Assembly: GCA_025024175.1 (NCBI GenBank)
Contig: QCXZ01000042.1
Span: 4,295,501-4,359,500 of the forward strand
DNA length: 64,000 nucleotides
Origin: Rhyzopertha dominica
Lineage: Eukaryota > Arthropoda > Insecta > Coleoptera > Bostrichidae
Reading direction: 5' to 3'
Under the pieces are notes generated by a model, which ran no database searches, was not told the DNA's origin, and saw only the letters and a list, made by a program, of their open reading frames with translations. Position 1 is the stretch's first letter, and every line of letters begins with the position of its first letter. Below are positions 23,643 through 35,309 of the stretch, piece by piece. The translations under genes and the position numbers were made by a program.

Positions 23643-26600
23643 TCAATGTAGTTTATGCTTGCGTTTCGATTTAGTAATACTGGTAAATATTATATAAATT
23701 AGCAACAGTAATAATATACTGCCTAGGAAGATGTACAAGTTGACAACTATAGATTCTTTGGGCATTGCACATCTATAGAAGGCGTAGTTGTTTGTCGTGA
23801 AAACAGCCTGAAAGAGAAGTAAACTGCCGTTATTTTATGTGTTACATATTTGAGTCAACAGCTTTTTTCCAAAGTTTTTCACTAATAAAGTGGGACCAGA
23901 AATATTCTGCGAATACGACTTATGGGCTATTTAACTTTTCCCCTAATTTTTACTACATTCAACCGCAGACCGCTATAAAACTATTTGCCTGCCAGGCGGT
24001 TGTCTATGCGTTATAGGACCGTTTCGTTTAATGAAATTTGACTCTTCGGGTACATCATTTTCAACATTATTGTAGGTGGGAAACATCCACCCCATTCCAC
24101 GGTCCTTACAGTTTTATAATAAGTGCTGTAAGGATATTTCAATTTGTAGTATTTTCCCAAAATTTATTGCTATTTTAAAACATACCTTATATAACGAAAA
24201 TAAAATGTAGCTATAGTTTTAAAATAAACTGTTTTGTTGAGAAATTATACAACTAATAACAGGTCACAAACGAAAAACACGTGAAAATACAAGAACTTGG
24301 TTGACACAAAAGAAGAACATGATTACTTCTAAATGTGACACAGCATGAGAAGGAATTAGAAGATATAAACAGGTTCACAGGTAAAATATTAGAGAAAGTT
24401 TTCCTGTGCATTTTCAGGAATTAGTGCTCTTTATGAAGGGTGCGGCAAAAATTACTACGGGGATTTCAATCCGCCATCTTTATTGTTAGAAACATTTTTG
24501 CCAGTCGTACTTTGACAGTCAAGCAGTAAAGAGGTTAGGTAATCAATATGCAGCGGTATACGATTCAAGAACGAGTGGAGATATTGCAATGGTATTATCA
24601 AAACAATTCCAGTGTTGTGTGTGTGTGCAAAGAAAATTTCATACAAAATATCGTAATCGTCCCTCCCCAGCTTCAAACAGTATTCGCAATGTAATTGCAA
24701 AATTTACAACAAATGGTTCCGTTGAAGATGTGCACCATATTGGCAGACCTCGTACGAGTCGCTCCGACGAAAACGTTCACGATGTACGGGAGAACCATCT
24801 CACATTGACACGCCGGCATGCTCAACAATTTCATATAAGTGACCGTTCTCTCAGACGAATTTTAAAACAAACCTTTGTCTTTTCCCTAAAAAATTCACAG
24901 CAGATATTCGTTATAGACTATGAAAAACGTTTAGCATGGAGCAACATATTTCTAAACCTTAATAACAAAATTGCTGATTTTTACAGAAAAATCATCATGA
25001 GTGAGGAGTCTCACTTTCATTTATCGGGTCATGTTAATAAACAGAACAGCCGTTATTGGGGCACCGAAAATCCTCAACTGATGCATGAAACGCCTTTACA
25101 TTCCCTAAAACTTACTGTATGGTGCGGTGTGTACAGCGGAGGTGATCTCGGACCATATTTCTTTGAAAATGCTGCAGGTCAATCAGTTACTGTGAATGTC
25201 AAGCGCTGCCGTACGATGCTGCATACATTTTTGGAACCCAAATTACAGCATAGAGGTTTAATAAACATGTGGTTCCAACAAGATGGTGCCACATGTCAAA
25301 CGGCTCGAGCTACAATCAATCTTTTACAGACCGTGTTTCCTGGTCGCATCATTTCCCGTGGCGGCAATATCGCTTGTTCGCTTGGCCATCGAGGTCCCCA
25401 GATTTGACGGCGCCAGACTTTCTTGTGGGGTTATCTCAATAGACCTGCAACACTGGAAGATTTAAAAGGGAATATTCGCCAAGCAATAGCTGAGATAACC
25501 CCCGAAGTGATGGGGAAAGTAATGTTAAATACAGTAAAAAGAGCCAAACTTTGCCGTGCCGCTAATGGGGGCCATTCGACAGACATAATTTTTAAGTAGC
25601 CATTAATCACTTACCTAAAGCTTTAATAAAACGTTTATAGTATGAGTTACAGTACATTTCCTTTTTACTTAAAAATATTAAGTATACAAATCGCTTAGTT
25701 ATTTTTGCCGCACCCTTTACATATTTTCTCAGAACATAATTAAAAGTATGTTGCAGGTAAATCTGTTCAAATAGATAATTTATATTCATGTTAAAACTGA
25801 ATACGGCCCATTCTTATAAATATCATTAAAAACACATGGGCATTATTACTTTACGGTTTTACGATTTACGGTCGTGCCGTAATAAAGTGCTGAAATAATC
25901 AAAACCATATTCACAGAATATTTAAAGTCGGTCTTAACCTTGTTTTATTTTTCTTTTTAAAAAGTTTTTCTGTCAGAGAAAATAAATTAAGACACCTTTG
26001 TTTAGACTATTTTAATAGTTAAATATCTTACCAAACCGTAAGTAGGATTATTCTTATTTCTCCAACTAAAACTAGGTATAGTTATTTCAACTCCATCACC
26101 ATTTGGAAGAGGTCTAGTACATCCATGATGTGTATGCCCTGAAAGGGCTACCCGTGGTTTTATTTGTCGAATCAGTTGGTATGTAGCCTCTTTGCTAAGG
26201 CAATCCCATTTCTCCCTATATCTTTGGCTTTTAATAGGTTCAGGTGCTGCGTCAAAATCAGTACATTCTAAATCATTCTCCCTGTACAAGGGGTAGTGCT
26301 AAAAGTGTTTGATTAGTATTCAGATTCGTCAGGAAAGCGAGTACTATAAATACCTGCATCAAAATAGGTCTGCTGTAAATGTCTAGTTTAGATTTGGGAT
26401 CGCAGTTAAGGGTATCTTGTCCTGATGAACACTTTAAGATTTCTAAAATGAAAATAATGAAATCGCACACGAGTTACTGGTAAAAAAAAGCAAACAAAGT
26501 AAGTGACTTTTTTTTCGACTTTAAAGTATTCCAATAGCATACTTAATGTGGTTTAATAAAAAAACAATACAAAATCGCGAAATTTAGCAATTTACATCTA

Positions 26601-29370
26601 ACAACAACTGCCAATTGCATGAATTTAAACATAAAATCCACAAAACTGATGAAAGATACATACTTTCTATTTGTGTCAGTTGACGTTCAGCAGCCTTACA
26701 AAGAAAGCAGCCATCACCTTCCAGTGCCATACTGTTAACCAAGACAAAATGAACTCCTCTTTCACTAATTAGCTGTATTGCAGTCGAATTAAAGCCATTT
26801 ACAAAACGACTGTTCAAATATGGAGTTATACTAAAACGAAATTATTCCATTAATAATACTGCAAAAATTTAATGAACAAATTGTAATATTTGAAAAATAT
26901 ATACAAAACAAAACAAGCTAATACACCGTGAGCCAAATATACATATTTCTTCCGTAACCTGATAAGAGTTGCAGATACAAAAATCTATTTTATCCAAAAG
27001 TTATCCAGATTTTTGTTCTGCCCATCTTGAAACCCTCATATTATTGCATTTCCGTTTTCATCTTTGAATTCTAACATACCATAACCTTAAAATTTATAGT
27101 TTTCGCGAAAATAAGAGCTCAAGCAGAAAATAGTCTACGCCATTTTAAATACCATCACAACTAAGGCACTTAGAAGTCTGCGGATTCCGTAGCTCACAAG
27201 TGAAAAAAAATAGCTTATTATTTACATCTTTAAACAAGTTTATTACATTTAAACTGAAACAAATATATCGTTTGCAAAATCATTCAAACTACAAGAATTC
27301 TTTTTTTTTTCGACTTTTTATCATATGCTATGCCATGATAAAATTATAAATATATCTGTACTTTCTGCACAAAAAAAGTTGTTTATCAGTACCTATGGTT
27401 CATAAGAATTATCGTAATCTCTGAAATATAATTAGATGCATATTTACCTGATATCTCAGGGCTAGATGAAGGGTTAATAAAGCTCGTATAGTTTGGATCA
27501 TTTATTATTTGCTTGTATATAGCCGCAGCGTTAGCTTCATATCCTTCGCGTTTTTGTTTAAAATCGGTTTTTTTCAGAACCACATAAAATAGTTGTACAT
27601 TTTGTGATAGCTAGATAGCTAGCAGGTTTAATATTAATCCAAAAATGCAATTACAAATTTGTTATTTTAAATTGTCGCACATTTTCTTCGTATTTATATT
27701 CTGTTTTGGCTAAATTATTTCTTTAGTAAGTTTTTTAATCCTTAAAGCGCTTATACCTATATATAAACTGTTAAGATATTTCTTCAATAGGATATATGCC
27801 TACCATGCCGTACCATTACCATAGAAAATTAATTAACTGATCTCTAATTTAGTTTAATACTTCACAGAAGGAAAAAGGAACTACTGACACCGGTTACATC
27901 TGTAGCCCAACTTATAATTGACGCTCTTAAAATTGATCCCAGAAGCATGAGAAACGTCATAAAACGTAGTAAAGATACGAACTACAAAGCAAATGTTTCT
28001 TCTGAAGATAATAATTGGGATATCCCACAACCAACGATCTAAATCTAAATCTAAACACAAGAGAAATACCTACATAATCTTTACCGTTTTCTAAAAATTT
28101 ATTTTGAATTGGATTGTACAACCTCATGGGATAAAAGAATTATTTTTAGTTTACGAGGTAAACTGTTTTATATTTTACATGATTTCGCCATCATCAGAGC
28201 TAATGTCCAAAGACTATTTAATCAAATGGTTCCGTTTGAATTATTAGAATGCAGCCCTGGCCAGCTTCAAGTGTGTTGAAGACGATAGTGGTTACAGTTT
28301 TACGATGTAAGCACGGTATATCTTTGGTTAAACTTTACATAGCGTGTAGCCTTCGTTATTTGAGAACTATACCTACTGTGGCGGCATCTAATAACGCACA
28401 TCGAAAAGTAATGCTCATCCAGCATAAAATTCTGTGTTCTATATGTATATTATTATAAATGCCAATAGATGGCAACGTAGGCGCTAAACAGAACAATTAT
28501 GAGTACTTTTTACGTAAAAATACGTTAATTTACAACTGTAATAATTTGTAATATTAATTAACTTATGCATATTAAACACCAAAAAAAATTTATAAAGTTG
28601 AAAAAAGTTGTCCTCCCCGGCGGGGAATCGAACCCCGGTCTCCCGCGTGACAGGCGGGGATACTGACCACTATACTACCGAGGACTTGTGATAAAATTGC
28701 TCAATACCGTGCTATTCAGCCAATCCTCAAGCTTGTGTTAAACAAACAACTTATCAATAAATTACTTTAAATTAATAAAATTCAACTAGACCTACCTATA
28801 ATGAAAACCTATATCATGATTTCCAACAGCCACATACATCCGAGTACCATTTGGAACAGCGAACAAACTATGGAAGCGTTTAACGTAATACTCAAATTCT
28901 GCTTTCCCACAGTACAACCCTTCATCTGTTAGGTCGCCCAGCACAAATACCAAATCTGGGCTGTGCAGTGTCATCGCTGTTTGAAATGTTCTGTGCATCT
29001 GCCACTCTCTGCGAAGTTTATCGAACCAGTGACCATGTCTTGAGCCCAGCAAATGGGTATCTGCCAAGACCATGACCCTGACAGGGTCCTCTTTGGATTT
29101 CTGAACACTTTGGTCTTCATTTTGTGGATCTAGTGAAGGCCAGTCGCACTGAAAATATGATTATCAAAGTTAACCGGTGCTAATGTAAACATAAACAAAA
29201 ACTTAACCTCTAAATCAGATGTTTTAGGAAAAACCTCAGATTATAAAAGGGTTCTAAGTACTTACCCTACTTAATTCTACGTAATAAATTAAATACTCGC
29301 AATACACAAATAGTGTTATGGTTCCCAAAATTGTTTTGGTAATTAAACGTTTACTTGTTATTAGGCGCAT
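23643..29370 (-). CDS. MPPE1: MPPE1/PGAP5-like metallophosphoesterase, six exons
   Basis: Exons (minus strand): 29370-29266, 29148-28796, 26830-26664, 26442-26354, 26298-26032, 23807-23643. Phases join cleanly (0, 2, 1, 0, 0) to give 381 residues; human MPPE1 is about 396. An N-terminal hydrophobic anchor is followed by metal-binding motifs MVLADTHLLG, LGDLTDEG and VGNHDIGFHY in exon 2, HYPLYREND in exon 5, and SGHTHHG. PSFSWRNKNNP precedes the last exon, which supplies a second membrane segment (about residues 348-368) and the tail KRKHKLH, compatible with a KxKxx ER-retrieval signal. Known members remove a side-chain ethanolamine phosphate from GPI anchors and act between ER and Golgi. Intron 2 carries a tRNA and intron 5 carries nested transposons. 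All introns have GT-AG ends. Confidence 0.9.
24436..25717 (+). mobile_element. Complete Tc3/mariner-like element nested in copy B
   Basis: The ends are AAGGGTGCGGCAAAAATTA and its inverted counterpart ending TTTTTGCCGCACCCTT, 1282 bp. Sister repeats show the empty site (CTCTTTATAGATATTTTC at about 7441; ATTTATACATATTTCC at about 47131). This places insertion at a TA, present as TA on the right (25718-25719) and changed to TG on the left (24434-24435). Confidence 0.85.
24548..25599 (+). pseudogene. Tc3/mariner-like transposase with frameshifts
   Basis: The start MQRYTIQERVEILQWYYQNN at 24548 is the typical N-terminal helix-turn-helix. A frameshift near 24650 leads into the long frame with SIRNVIAKFTTNGSVEDVHH and GRPRTSRSDENV. 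Catalytic blocks: MSEESHFHLSG (usual Asp of SDE is Glu here), WFQQDGATCQTA (second Asp present), and after another shift SPDLTAPDF (third acidic). It ends GGHSTDIIFK with TAG at 25597-25599. The first-Asp change and shifts make it inactive. Confidence 0.8.
27448..27606 (-). CDS. Unrecognised coding-like exon in MPPE1 intron 2
   Basis: The minus-strand frame reads VVLKKTDFKQKREGYEANAA, then AIYKQIINDPNYTSFINPSS, and ends SPEIS exactly at a consensus donor CAG|GTAAAT (exon end 27448). Its 5' border is unclear: no good acceptor is seen, and a stop lies just upstream. Phase and content do not fit MPPE1, which splices from 28796 to 26830. It may be a fragment of another gene or a decayed element. 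I do not recognise the protein. Confidence 0.35.
27868..28042 (+). CDS. Unrecognised terminal exon on the strand opposite MPPE1
   Basis: The acceptor TTAATACTTCACAG ends at 27867. The exon then reads RKKELLTPVTSVAQLIIDAL, KIDPRSMRNVIKRSKDTNYK and a tail ending NNWDIPQPTI, with TAA at 28040-28042 (58 codons). The clean acceptor, open frame and acidic/polar tail look genuine, but no upstream exon was found on this strand nearby. It could be a gene fragment moved into the intron or the last exon of a distant gene. Confidence 0.4.
28613..28684 (-). tRNA. tRNA-Asp (GUC)
   Basis: Read on the minus strand the 72 bases begin TCCTCGGTAGTATAGTGG and include the anticodon loop CCTGTCACG (anticodon GTC) and T-arm GGGGTTCGATTCCCC. 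The acceptor stem pairs TCCTCGG with CCGGGGA, leaving discriminator G. Internal A and B boxes are intact. A run of six T (plus positions about 28601-28606 as A) follows as a Pol III terminator. It lies inside MPPE1 intron 2 on the same strand. Confidence 0.95.
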
Positions 29371-29399
29371 ACCTTTTTACTTCTGTTATGGCGGTTTAT

Positions 29400-31000
29400 T
29401 TAAATGTAGCATTTAATTGATAATTTGCTTATTGGCAGGCTTATCTTATCAAAAGGTATTAGACAATCTCACATTTTTATTAGATTTATCATGCTTATTG
29501 CACATTTTATTAAATGTACTAGTAGGAAGCAGGCAGGTACCTCGCTAGGAAGATACGAGATAAATTCACATAAGAACATAAGAAAGTAGCATTCTAACAT
29601 TATTTAAAAAGAAATAGGTAGACACCTAAATGATAAATAAGTGAATTCATAAAATTTATCATTTACAAATAAATTTCTAAAAACCCTGTGATAGTTTGAA
29701 GTATAGTACCTATATTATACCGTTGAATATAGAATGTTTTATATTCAAAAATTATTATATTATATAAAAATGATTCTACACAAAAATTTAATGCGACAAG
29801 GTCCTGTACTATTTTTGGCAACACTCAAAAGTAACGAAGATACAGGGTGCCACAATTATTATTTTTCGATTAATTTCTTTATAACTTTTTTATCTGAGTA
29901 TCGATGATCTTCAAATTTNTCACATTTGTTTCCTGTAAAATTGTGCATTTTCTGACCATACTTATAGCTTATAGGGATTGAACTGCTCATGACCTTTAAA
30001 TTATCACCCAGAACTNTTTTATTTGGNATTATAAATACTCNATTAAATGAACTCGGAGAAATGGAATTACAAAAAAATAGTCATTCAAAAAAGCTAATTC
30101 AAAAACAGCTCAGAGCCTTACCTGTCCAGGCACTAACAACCTAGATTCAAAAATATGAAAAATCACAAACAAAAAACCCTTAAATCATATCTATATCTAA
30201 ACAATCAGAAGTAACTACCAGAAATAGTGCGTATATACGGCAGATGAAATGTAACATTATCGAACGTTTTCTAAAGCATTTATGAAGCATTCAGAAAAAA
30301 TCAGTGCCATAGCAAAACATTATTGTTTAGAAACCGGACACAAGTTCCCAGAAATAAAGAAAAAAACTTAAAACTGCTACACGTTTGCGGCAAGAGTATA
30401 CCATGCTTTGTTTCCAGTAAGCCTCGTGCAATTGTTAGACTTGCAGGGCCTTTAGTTTTTATTTATGTCTAACAAACCCAGGTACAGCTGTCGTGTTTTT
30501 CTCATTCTTGTAAAATAGGACAGCCCGACAATGATGGTAAAATGGAAATTGTAGTCGCGTCTATTTGTAAATTTGTTTTTAAAATAATACAGTATCAGCG
30601 CCTGCTCTAAGGGTTACGCCACCCCGGAGAAAGAGATATATTGCAGCCCCTTAAATACATGTTTCAGTAATAAAGTTACAATTTTTTTTTATTTTCACTA
30701 AAAAGAAAAGTCCATGAATTCATTTCATTCATTACAAACACAGCTACCACAACATATAGGTATTATAAGTAGGTATCAAAATATTAACTTTTAGCAGTCA
30801 CGATGATGATGCTGATGAAGTGTGTGGATAATCGTAAAATATGCAATTTACTGTAGGGTGTCCAACGGCCCCTATATACCCCTATATATCTGAATGTTAC
30901 GGATCACAGTGTATTCAAAATGTGCGATTTTATGTTTTATGCTCATGCTACAAAACATGACATAAAAGAACAAAATAGTTTTATATGTGAAGTATTGCAA
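29400..31000. other. Gene-free upstream region of MPPE1
   Basis: AT-rich sequence with several n bases near 29919-30041. ATACAGGGTGCCACAATTATT at about 29834 looks like one end of a Tc1/mariner-type element, but I did not find its partner. The promoter of MPPE1 should lie at the low end, but no TATA or initiator can be supported. Confidence 0.3.
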
Positions 31001-31035
31001 ATTTTTTTTCAAATATAATGTTTGTAATTAGGAAA

Positions 31036-31118
31036 TTCCGGGGACATGTTACAATTGGGGACCAAACTTTCGATATGGAGACCGCCCCCGAAAATTGGGG
31101 ACGTCTGGTCACCCTACT
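31036..31118. mobile_element. hAT terminus
   Basis: The GC-rich segment ends GGGGACGTCTGGTCACCCTA at about 31116, the reverse complement of the common hAT terminus TAGGGTGACCA. It abuts and truncates the RT fragment that follows. The opposite end and target duplication were not identified. Confidence 0.5.
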
Positions 31119-31313
31119 AATTCTGGGGAGTATAAAATTTCTAAAAGAAAATAAATTAGTACCTGTTGATCTGTTTTTACTGAAACCATGCTGCTTTCTG
31201 ATAATAGATTGCCTCCAAGAAACAGATAAGTATTGAGAGATAATCCGCTCAAAAAGTGTTGCGATTGACCGAGATATGCAAGCATCTCTATATAAATAAC
31301 TTGCAATTTCCAT
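31119..31313 (-). pseudogene. LINE reverse-transcriptase fragment
   Basis: The minus-strand frame reads ISRSIATLFERIISQYLSVS, then IIRKQHGFSKNRSTGTNLFS. This matches the RT segment around the HGF..GRST block of Jockey/CR1-type LINEs (compare IAQQHGF in the LINE at 40773-43070). It is cut off by the hAT terminus. Confidence 0.6.
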
Positions 31314-31319
31314 AACTGA

Positions 31320-32535
31320 AACTAATGGAAGAACTCCATAACTCCACTGGGAGATTTATTGAAAATTGAAGCAAGAGACTCAAACTTGTAGGAATTCCAT
31401 AATGCTTAACTAAATACAATCCTTAAATGAAGATGACAACGAACACAAATATTCAGTTTATCCTAAACATACTCTGCTTTGAAAATAGAGGCAAAAAGAT
31501 ATTTCAAGAGGACTGATATGTTAATTCACTATAGGATACAACGCCTTTTTAAAAATAAAGTAATCAGAAAATACGAATTATTACTGAGTAGATATAGTTA
31601 TCATTTTATAAAAGAGGGATAATAAGCATCGACATTCTCTTACTAACACACATTCACTATTAATACAATCTAAATCTAACGGTTTAACGTACGAGTATAT
31701 TAATTGTAAATACTTAACAGGGTTGTAATTCGATTCAGAAATTTGAATATCATGTTTAAAGTTTAATTTCTGTACATCAGGTGAAAACGTTTTAACAAAT
31801 ACAGGTACTAGGTCTAGTGCTGCGAAAACTTTATTTCGTCACCTTTCGTCTTTTTCTTTTTCGTCTTTAACGTAGTGTTTCCAGTACTCATGCACAGACC
31901 TAGTGCAAAAACGTGTGACATGTTTAAATATTTCTGTAAAAGGGTTATAACAGTTGTAATAATGTTTTAAATGAATTAGAGGTTTGGTATCTGGTCAAAA
32001 CAGGCAAATATTACCATCACTACTTTCAAATACTACCAAACTAGAATTAGTAATTCGCCACAGTAATATTTACTGCTTATTTTTTAAAGCTGATGACAGA
32101 TCTCATACGTACATACATCAATATAAACATTTCAAAACGTTAGCTTACAATTAAATTTTGATACATTTGGTGTATCACAAACTATATCTAAGCTGACAAT
32201 AAATATTTTAGTAACCTTTTTTTTACAGTGTTAAAGCATGGTTATATATTTTTAAGACTTTTCGTACTTAGCAAACAGTAAAACGAAATTGTTTAAAACA
32301 GTTTTAAGTGGCAATTGCAGCGATATTTGCAAAACGCGGTTTTTATCTATCACTACTTACGTATTCCAGTAAAATTACAAGAGAAGCCGAATTTTTTACT
32401 GAAGTGTAAATTTTAGTAAAGGTAATGTACCACTTGGATTGTTCCTAAAATGTAATCTACGAAACTTAGATGTTTTCAGTAAAACCAAATCATTTATTAG
32501 TGCCGAATTTACCAAACTTTTTCAGATTCATAGTA
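31320..32535. other. Gene-free stretch
   Basis: AT-rich DNA in which no gene, RNA or repeat structure could be supported. Confidence 0.4.
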
Positions 32536-32543
32536 CACCCGTT

Positions 32544-33861
32544 CAGGGGCGCCGACTCCATGGGTGCTGGGGTGCTCCAGCACCCACGAGAAGTAAATTG
32601 TGGGTGCGGAGCACCCACGACCAAATAGGCTTCAACACATGTACCATAAATTCAAACTGACTTATCACAGATATAAAAAAGAACTCTTTGTCAAATTTAT
32701 CAAATTAGAGCGTCTACAGTGCTGTCAGATGATTCAAGCCCACCCAGCCTTGTTTTATAATTTCTTGTGAATATTGGAATTTTGATTTATGTAAACCATT
32801 TCAAGTATTAATCTCTTGTTTGTATTACTTTCTTTATCCTAAATTTTCACATTATCCCACTTCATATGATGTCCATGTGTTCAGTAAGTGAGCATCGATC
32901 CCTTTGTTTAGTTATATCACTTTTGTAGACGGCCAATCTATTAACCATCCATTGTGATACCTGTCCTATGTGTACTTGCCTTCACAATCCTCACATTCCA
33001 AACATATATTATAGAACATTTGCATGATATTTTGCTGGTATTTTTGATTTTAGTGTTGCGAAAAGGGTTGAGCCATGCTTTTTGTTCTCAATTGTAATTT
33101 TTATGTTTTCATTTTTTAAACGTTCTGAATAATTTTGTTGTCAATCCAGTAATGTTTGGTAGGGATACATACATTCTATGATATACTGTTTGTAGGTTTT
33201 TGTCAACCATAGGATCATGATTTACCATCTGCCCCACGTCACTCTGCATACTACCGTTAGCTGTGTTTGCGTTACATGAAGTGTTGATAAGTCAGTAGTA
33301 GAATAGAAGATTTTATTTATCAACGCTCTCGGGTATGAATTGTGTATTAGTAAATTTTCTAATTTTTAAAATTTTTTTCAATGAATTGTGAATATTTTAT
33401 TTTAATAATTCTATGTTTCATCTGTTTTACAAAGTTTATTTTAACTTGTGTCGAATGATTTGAGACGTAGTTTATATACCTCCCCGATGAGGTTGGTTTC
33501 CGTTACCAATACAGTATTATTTTATAATTTTTTCGTATATCTTTGGTTTCAAAAAAGAGTACTCCACGTTCTACCTCTCGTTCTGTAGTGAATTGAACAC
33601 AGTTTCTTTCATAAAAAAGTTTGTCGATGACTAATGCTGGTACCGACAAAAGCACTAGGACAAATCTAGCATTTTTGTACTTATTTTTTTTCCTCTTACG
33701 TATCTTTCTATACTTCATACTTCATACTTCTATATTTCATACATATTTCTGTCATATTGCATGTGTACCTATTGAGCTCTACTGGACGGATTCATAGATA
33801 CTATTTTCACGATTATGTTAGCATGAGCACCCACGAGGTTTTCTAAAAGCTGGCGCTCCTG
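32544..33861. mobile_element. hAT-type element carrying a Penelope fragment
   Basis: The 8-bp duplication CACCCGTT lies at 32536-32543 and 33862-33869. The left terminus is CAGGGGCGCCGACTCCATGG; the right, read inward, is CAGGAGCGCCAGCTTTTAG. A subterminal GAGCACCCACGA motif occurs near both ends (about 32610 and 33825). No hAT transposase is visible in its 1318 bp. The interior instead holds decayed GIY-YIG coding from a Penelope-like element, on the minus strand. Confidence 0.85.
32840..33030 (-). pseudogene. Penelope GIY-YIG endonuclease fragment inside the hAT element
   Basis: Across two frames the minus strand reads FYNICLECEDCEGKY, GQVSQWMVNRLAVYKSDITK and RCSLTEH. This matches the Penelope-family endonuclease pattern YIGQTSQW...NR...HKSDI...CALTEH. 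Frameshifts and stops show decay. Confidence 0.6.
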
Positions 33862-33869
33862 CACCCGTT

Positions 33870-34680
33870 CTTGCAAAAGAAAAAAGTGTCTATCACAGAC
33901 GTCAGCTCGCAAAATTCCTAGCAAGTGAACCAAAAAATTATGTTATCTCTGCACAAAAATTGCTACACATCACGTGAACATTTGGTGAATATCCCAAACT
34001 ATACTTACAAATGCACAGTTAACAAATACAGTAGTACACTATCAAAAGATTACATGGCGTGCTAATAAAAAGTTACTGATTTGCGAAACCAATCTTGGAA
34101 ATACTGTAATTTTAAAGAACATGACTCTGCATTATTTTTATTGTTTATGTCTATCTATCAGATCCGGAACTAGGATTCTAGCGCCCATGGCTAACTTTCA
34201 AAACGCACCCTTAAACAATATTTTTTTTCGTTATAGATATTTATTGTTTATGTTTCGAATTTACGGTTTTTTTCACGATCATGAATAAAATGATTGGAAA
34301 GCGATAAAAAACAATTGCTGCCAAAATGTTATTTACTTTGAAATTCCGTAATGGTGTAATCTTTGGTAGCGTTAACCATTTGTCGCCGAAAATTGAAGAA
34401 CCGATATATAGCTTGTAGTCAAGGGAAATCATTATTTTTAATTAAAATAATTCAGATTTTGCACCCCTGAGTTTCCATTGAAGAATAAATAGGTGGCATT
34501 TTCGACCAATTTATAAGTAATATGAAATTAAATTGGGAAACACCACCGCTGGAACAGCTAATCGAAAAGTAGTAGCGAAATATACACTTATATCATTTAT
34601 TTTAAAACTACGCTGAAAACTTTCCAATAACTACATATTCCAACAAAAAATTTTACAAACAAGTGATAAAAGTGGCATAA
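33870..34680. other. Gene-free stretch
   Basis: No supported feature was found between the hAT element and the LINE fragment. Confidence 0.4.
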
Positions 34681-34689
34681 ATATAGCAG

Positions 34690-35300
34690 AAAAATCTTTA
34701 CAATTACCAAAAATAAACCCCGACGTATTATAAGCAGCCTCAGTAACAATTGTGACCTGAACATTAAAACTTAATTTATAATCAAAGTTACAACTAGATC
34801 TTTAATATTTTGCACTCTATCCGGCATGGTTTTATTAATACTGTACGAATAAACAACATTGTTTAATTTACAAGAGAAAGCAACGACACAACATTTGGAA
34901 ATATTGAAATTTAGCTGGTTAACATTATACCACTTAACTAATGCGTCAATATCTTACAACAGATTTAGAGAGTTGAATTAATAGTTTTTGATCATTCAAT
35001 GCGTGGATAATGTTATTCATAAAAAGTAGAAATAGTAACAGTCCCAGATTTGTCCCCTGTGTTACACCCGTTCTGTAAATATGATGATAACGAGAATGGT
35101 AAAAATCTAATTTTTTCAATATGGGATTATGACAGTAAATTAAAAAAAGCCTTATAGTAATCGGAATCAATGACATCGACTTGACCCTGGTAGATATTAC
35201 CAAAAATTTGTGTCTCAAACGTCTTTGCAAAGTTACAAAATACTGAGAACGGCGTATAATTAATTTATGTCATTTATATTACCTTTTTTGCAAATTCGAG
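34690..35300 (-). pseudogene. Jockey-type LINE reverse-transcriptase remnant
   Basis: The minus strand carries YRTGVTQGTNLGLLLFLLFM (family SGVPQGS.LGPLLFLIFIND), then in another frame DIDALVKWYNVNQLNFNISK, which follows the catalytic YADD in intact elements. The YADD segment itself is not readable. Pieces of the thumb region follow. Confidence 0.6.
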
Positions 35301-35309
35301 TAACATGAG

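Larger units (their letters stand above)
24028..25940 (-). mobile_element. IS630-like DDE_3 family repeat, copy B, inside MPPE1 intron 5
   Basis: Sequence matches the noncoding part of copy A (7090-7630) and copy C (46680-47370): shared blocks include TTTGACTCTTCGGGTACATC, the CCACCCCATTCC patch and GGTAAATCTGTTCAAATAGA. No catalytic blocks survive. It is split by a complete mariner-type element at 24436-25717. The borders are approximate. Confidence 0.65.

Noticed and set aside
26002..26031. MPPE1 ending at the stop at 26002
   Set aside because: A consensus donor at 26031 and a matching terminal exon at 23807-23643, in phase and with the expected second membrane segment, show that the frame is intron read-through.
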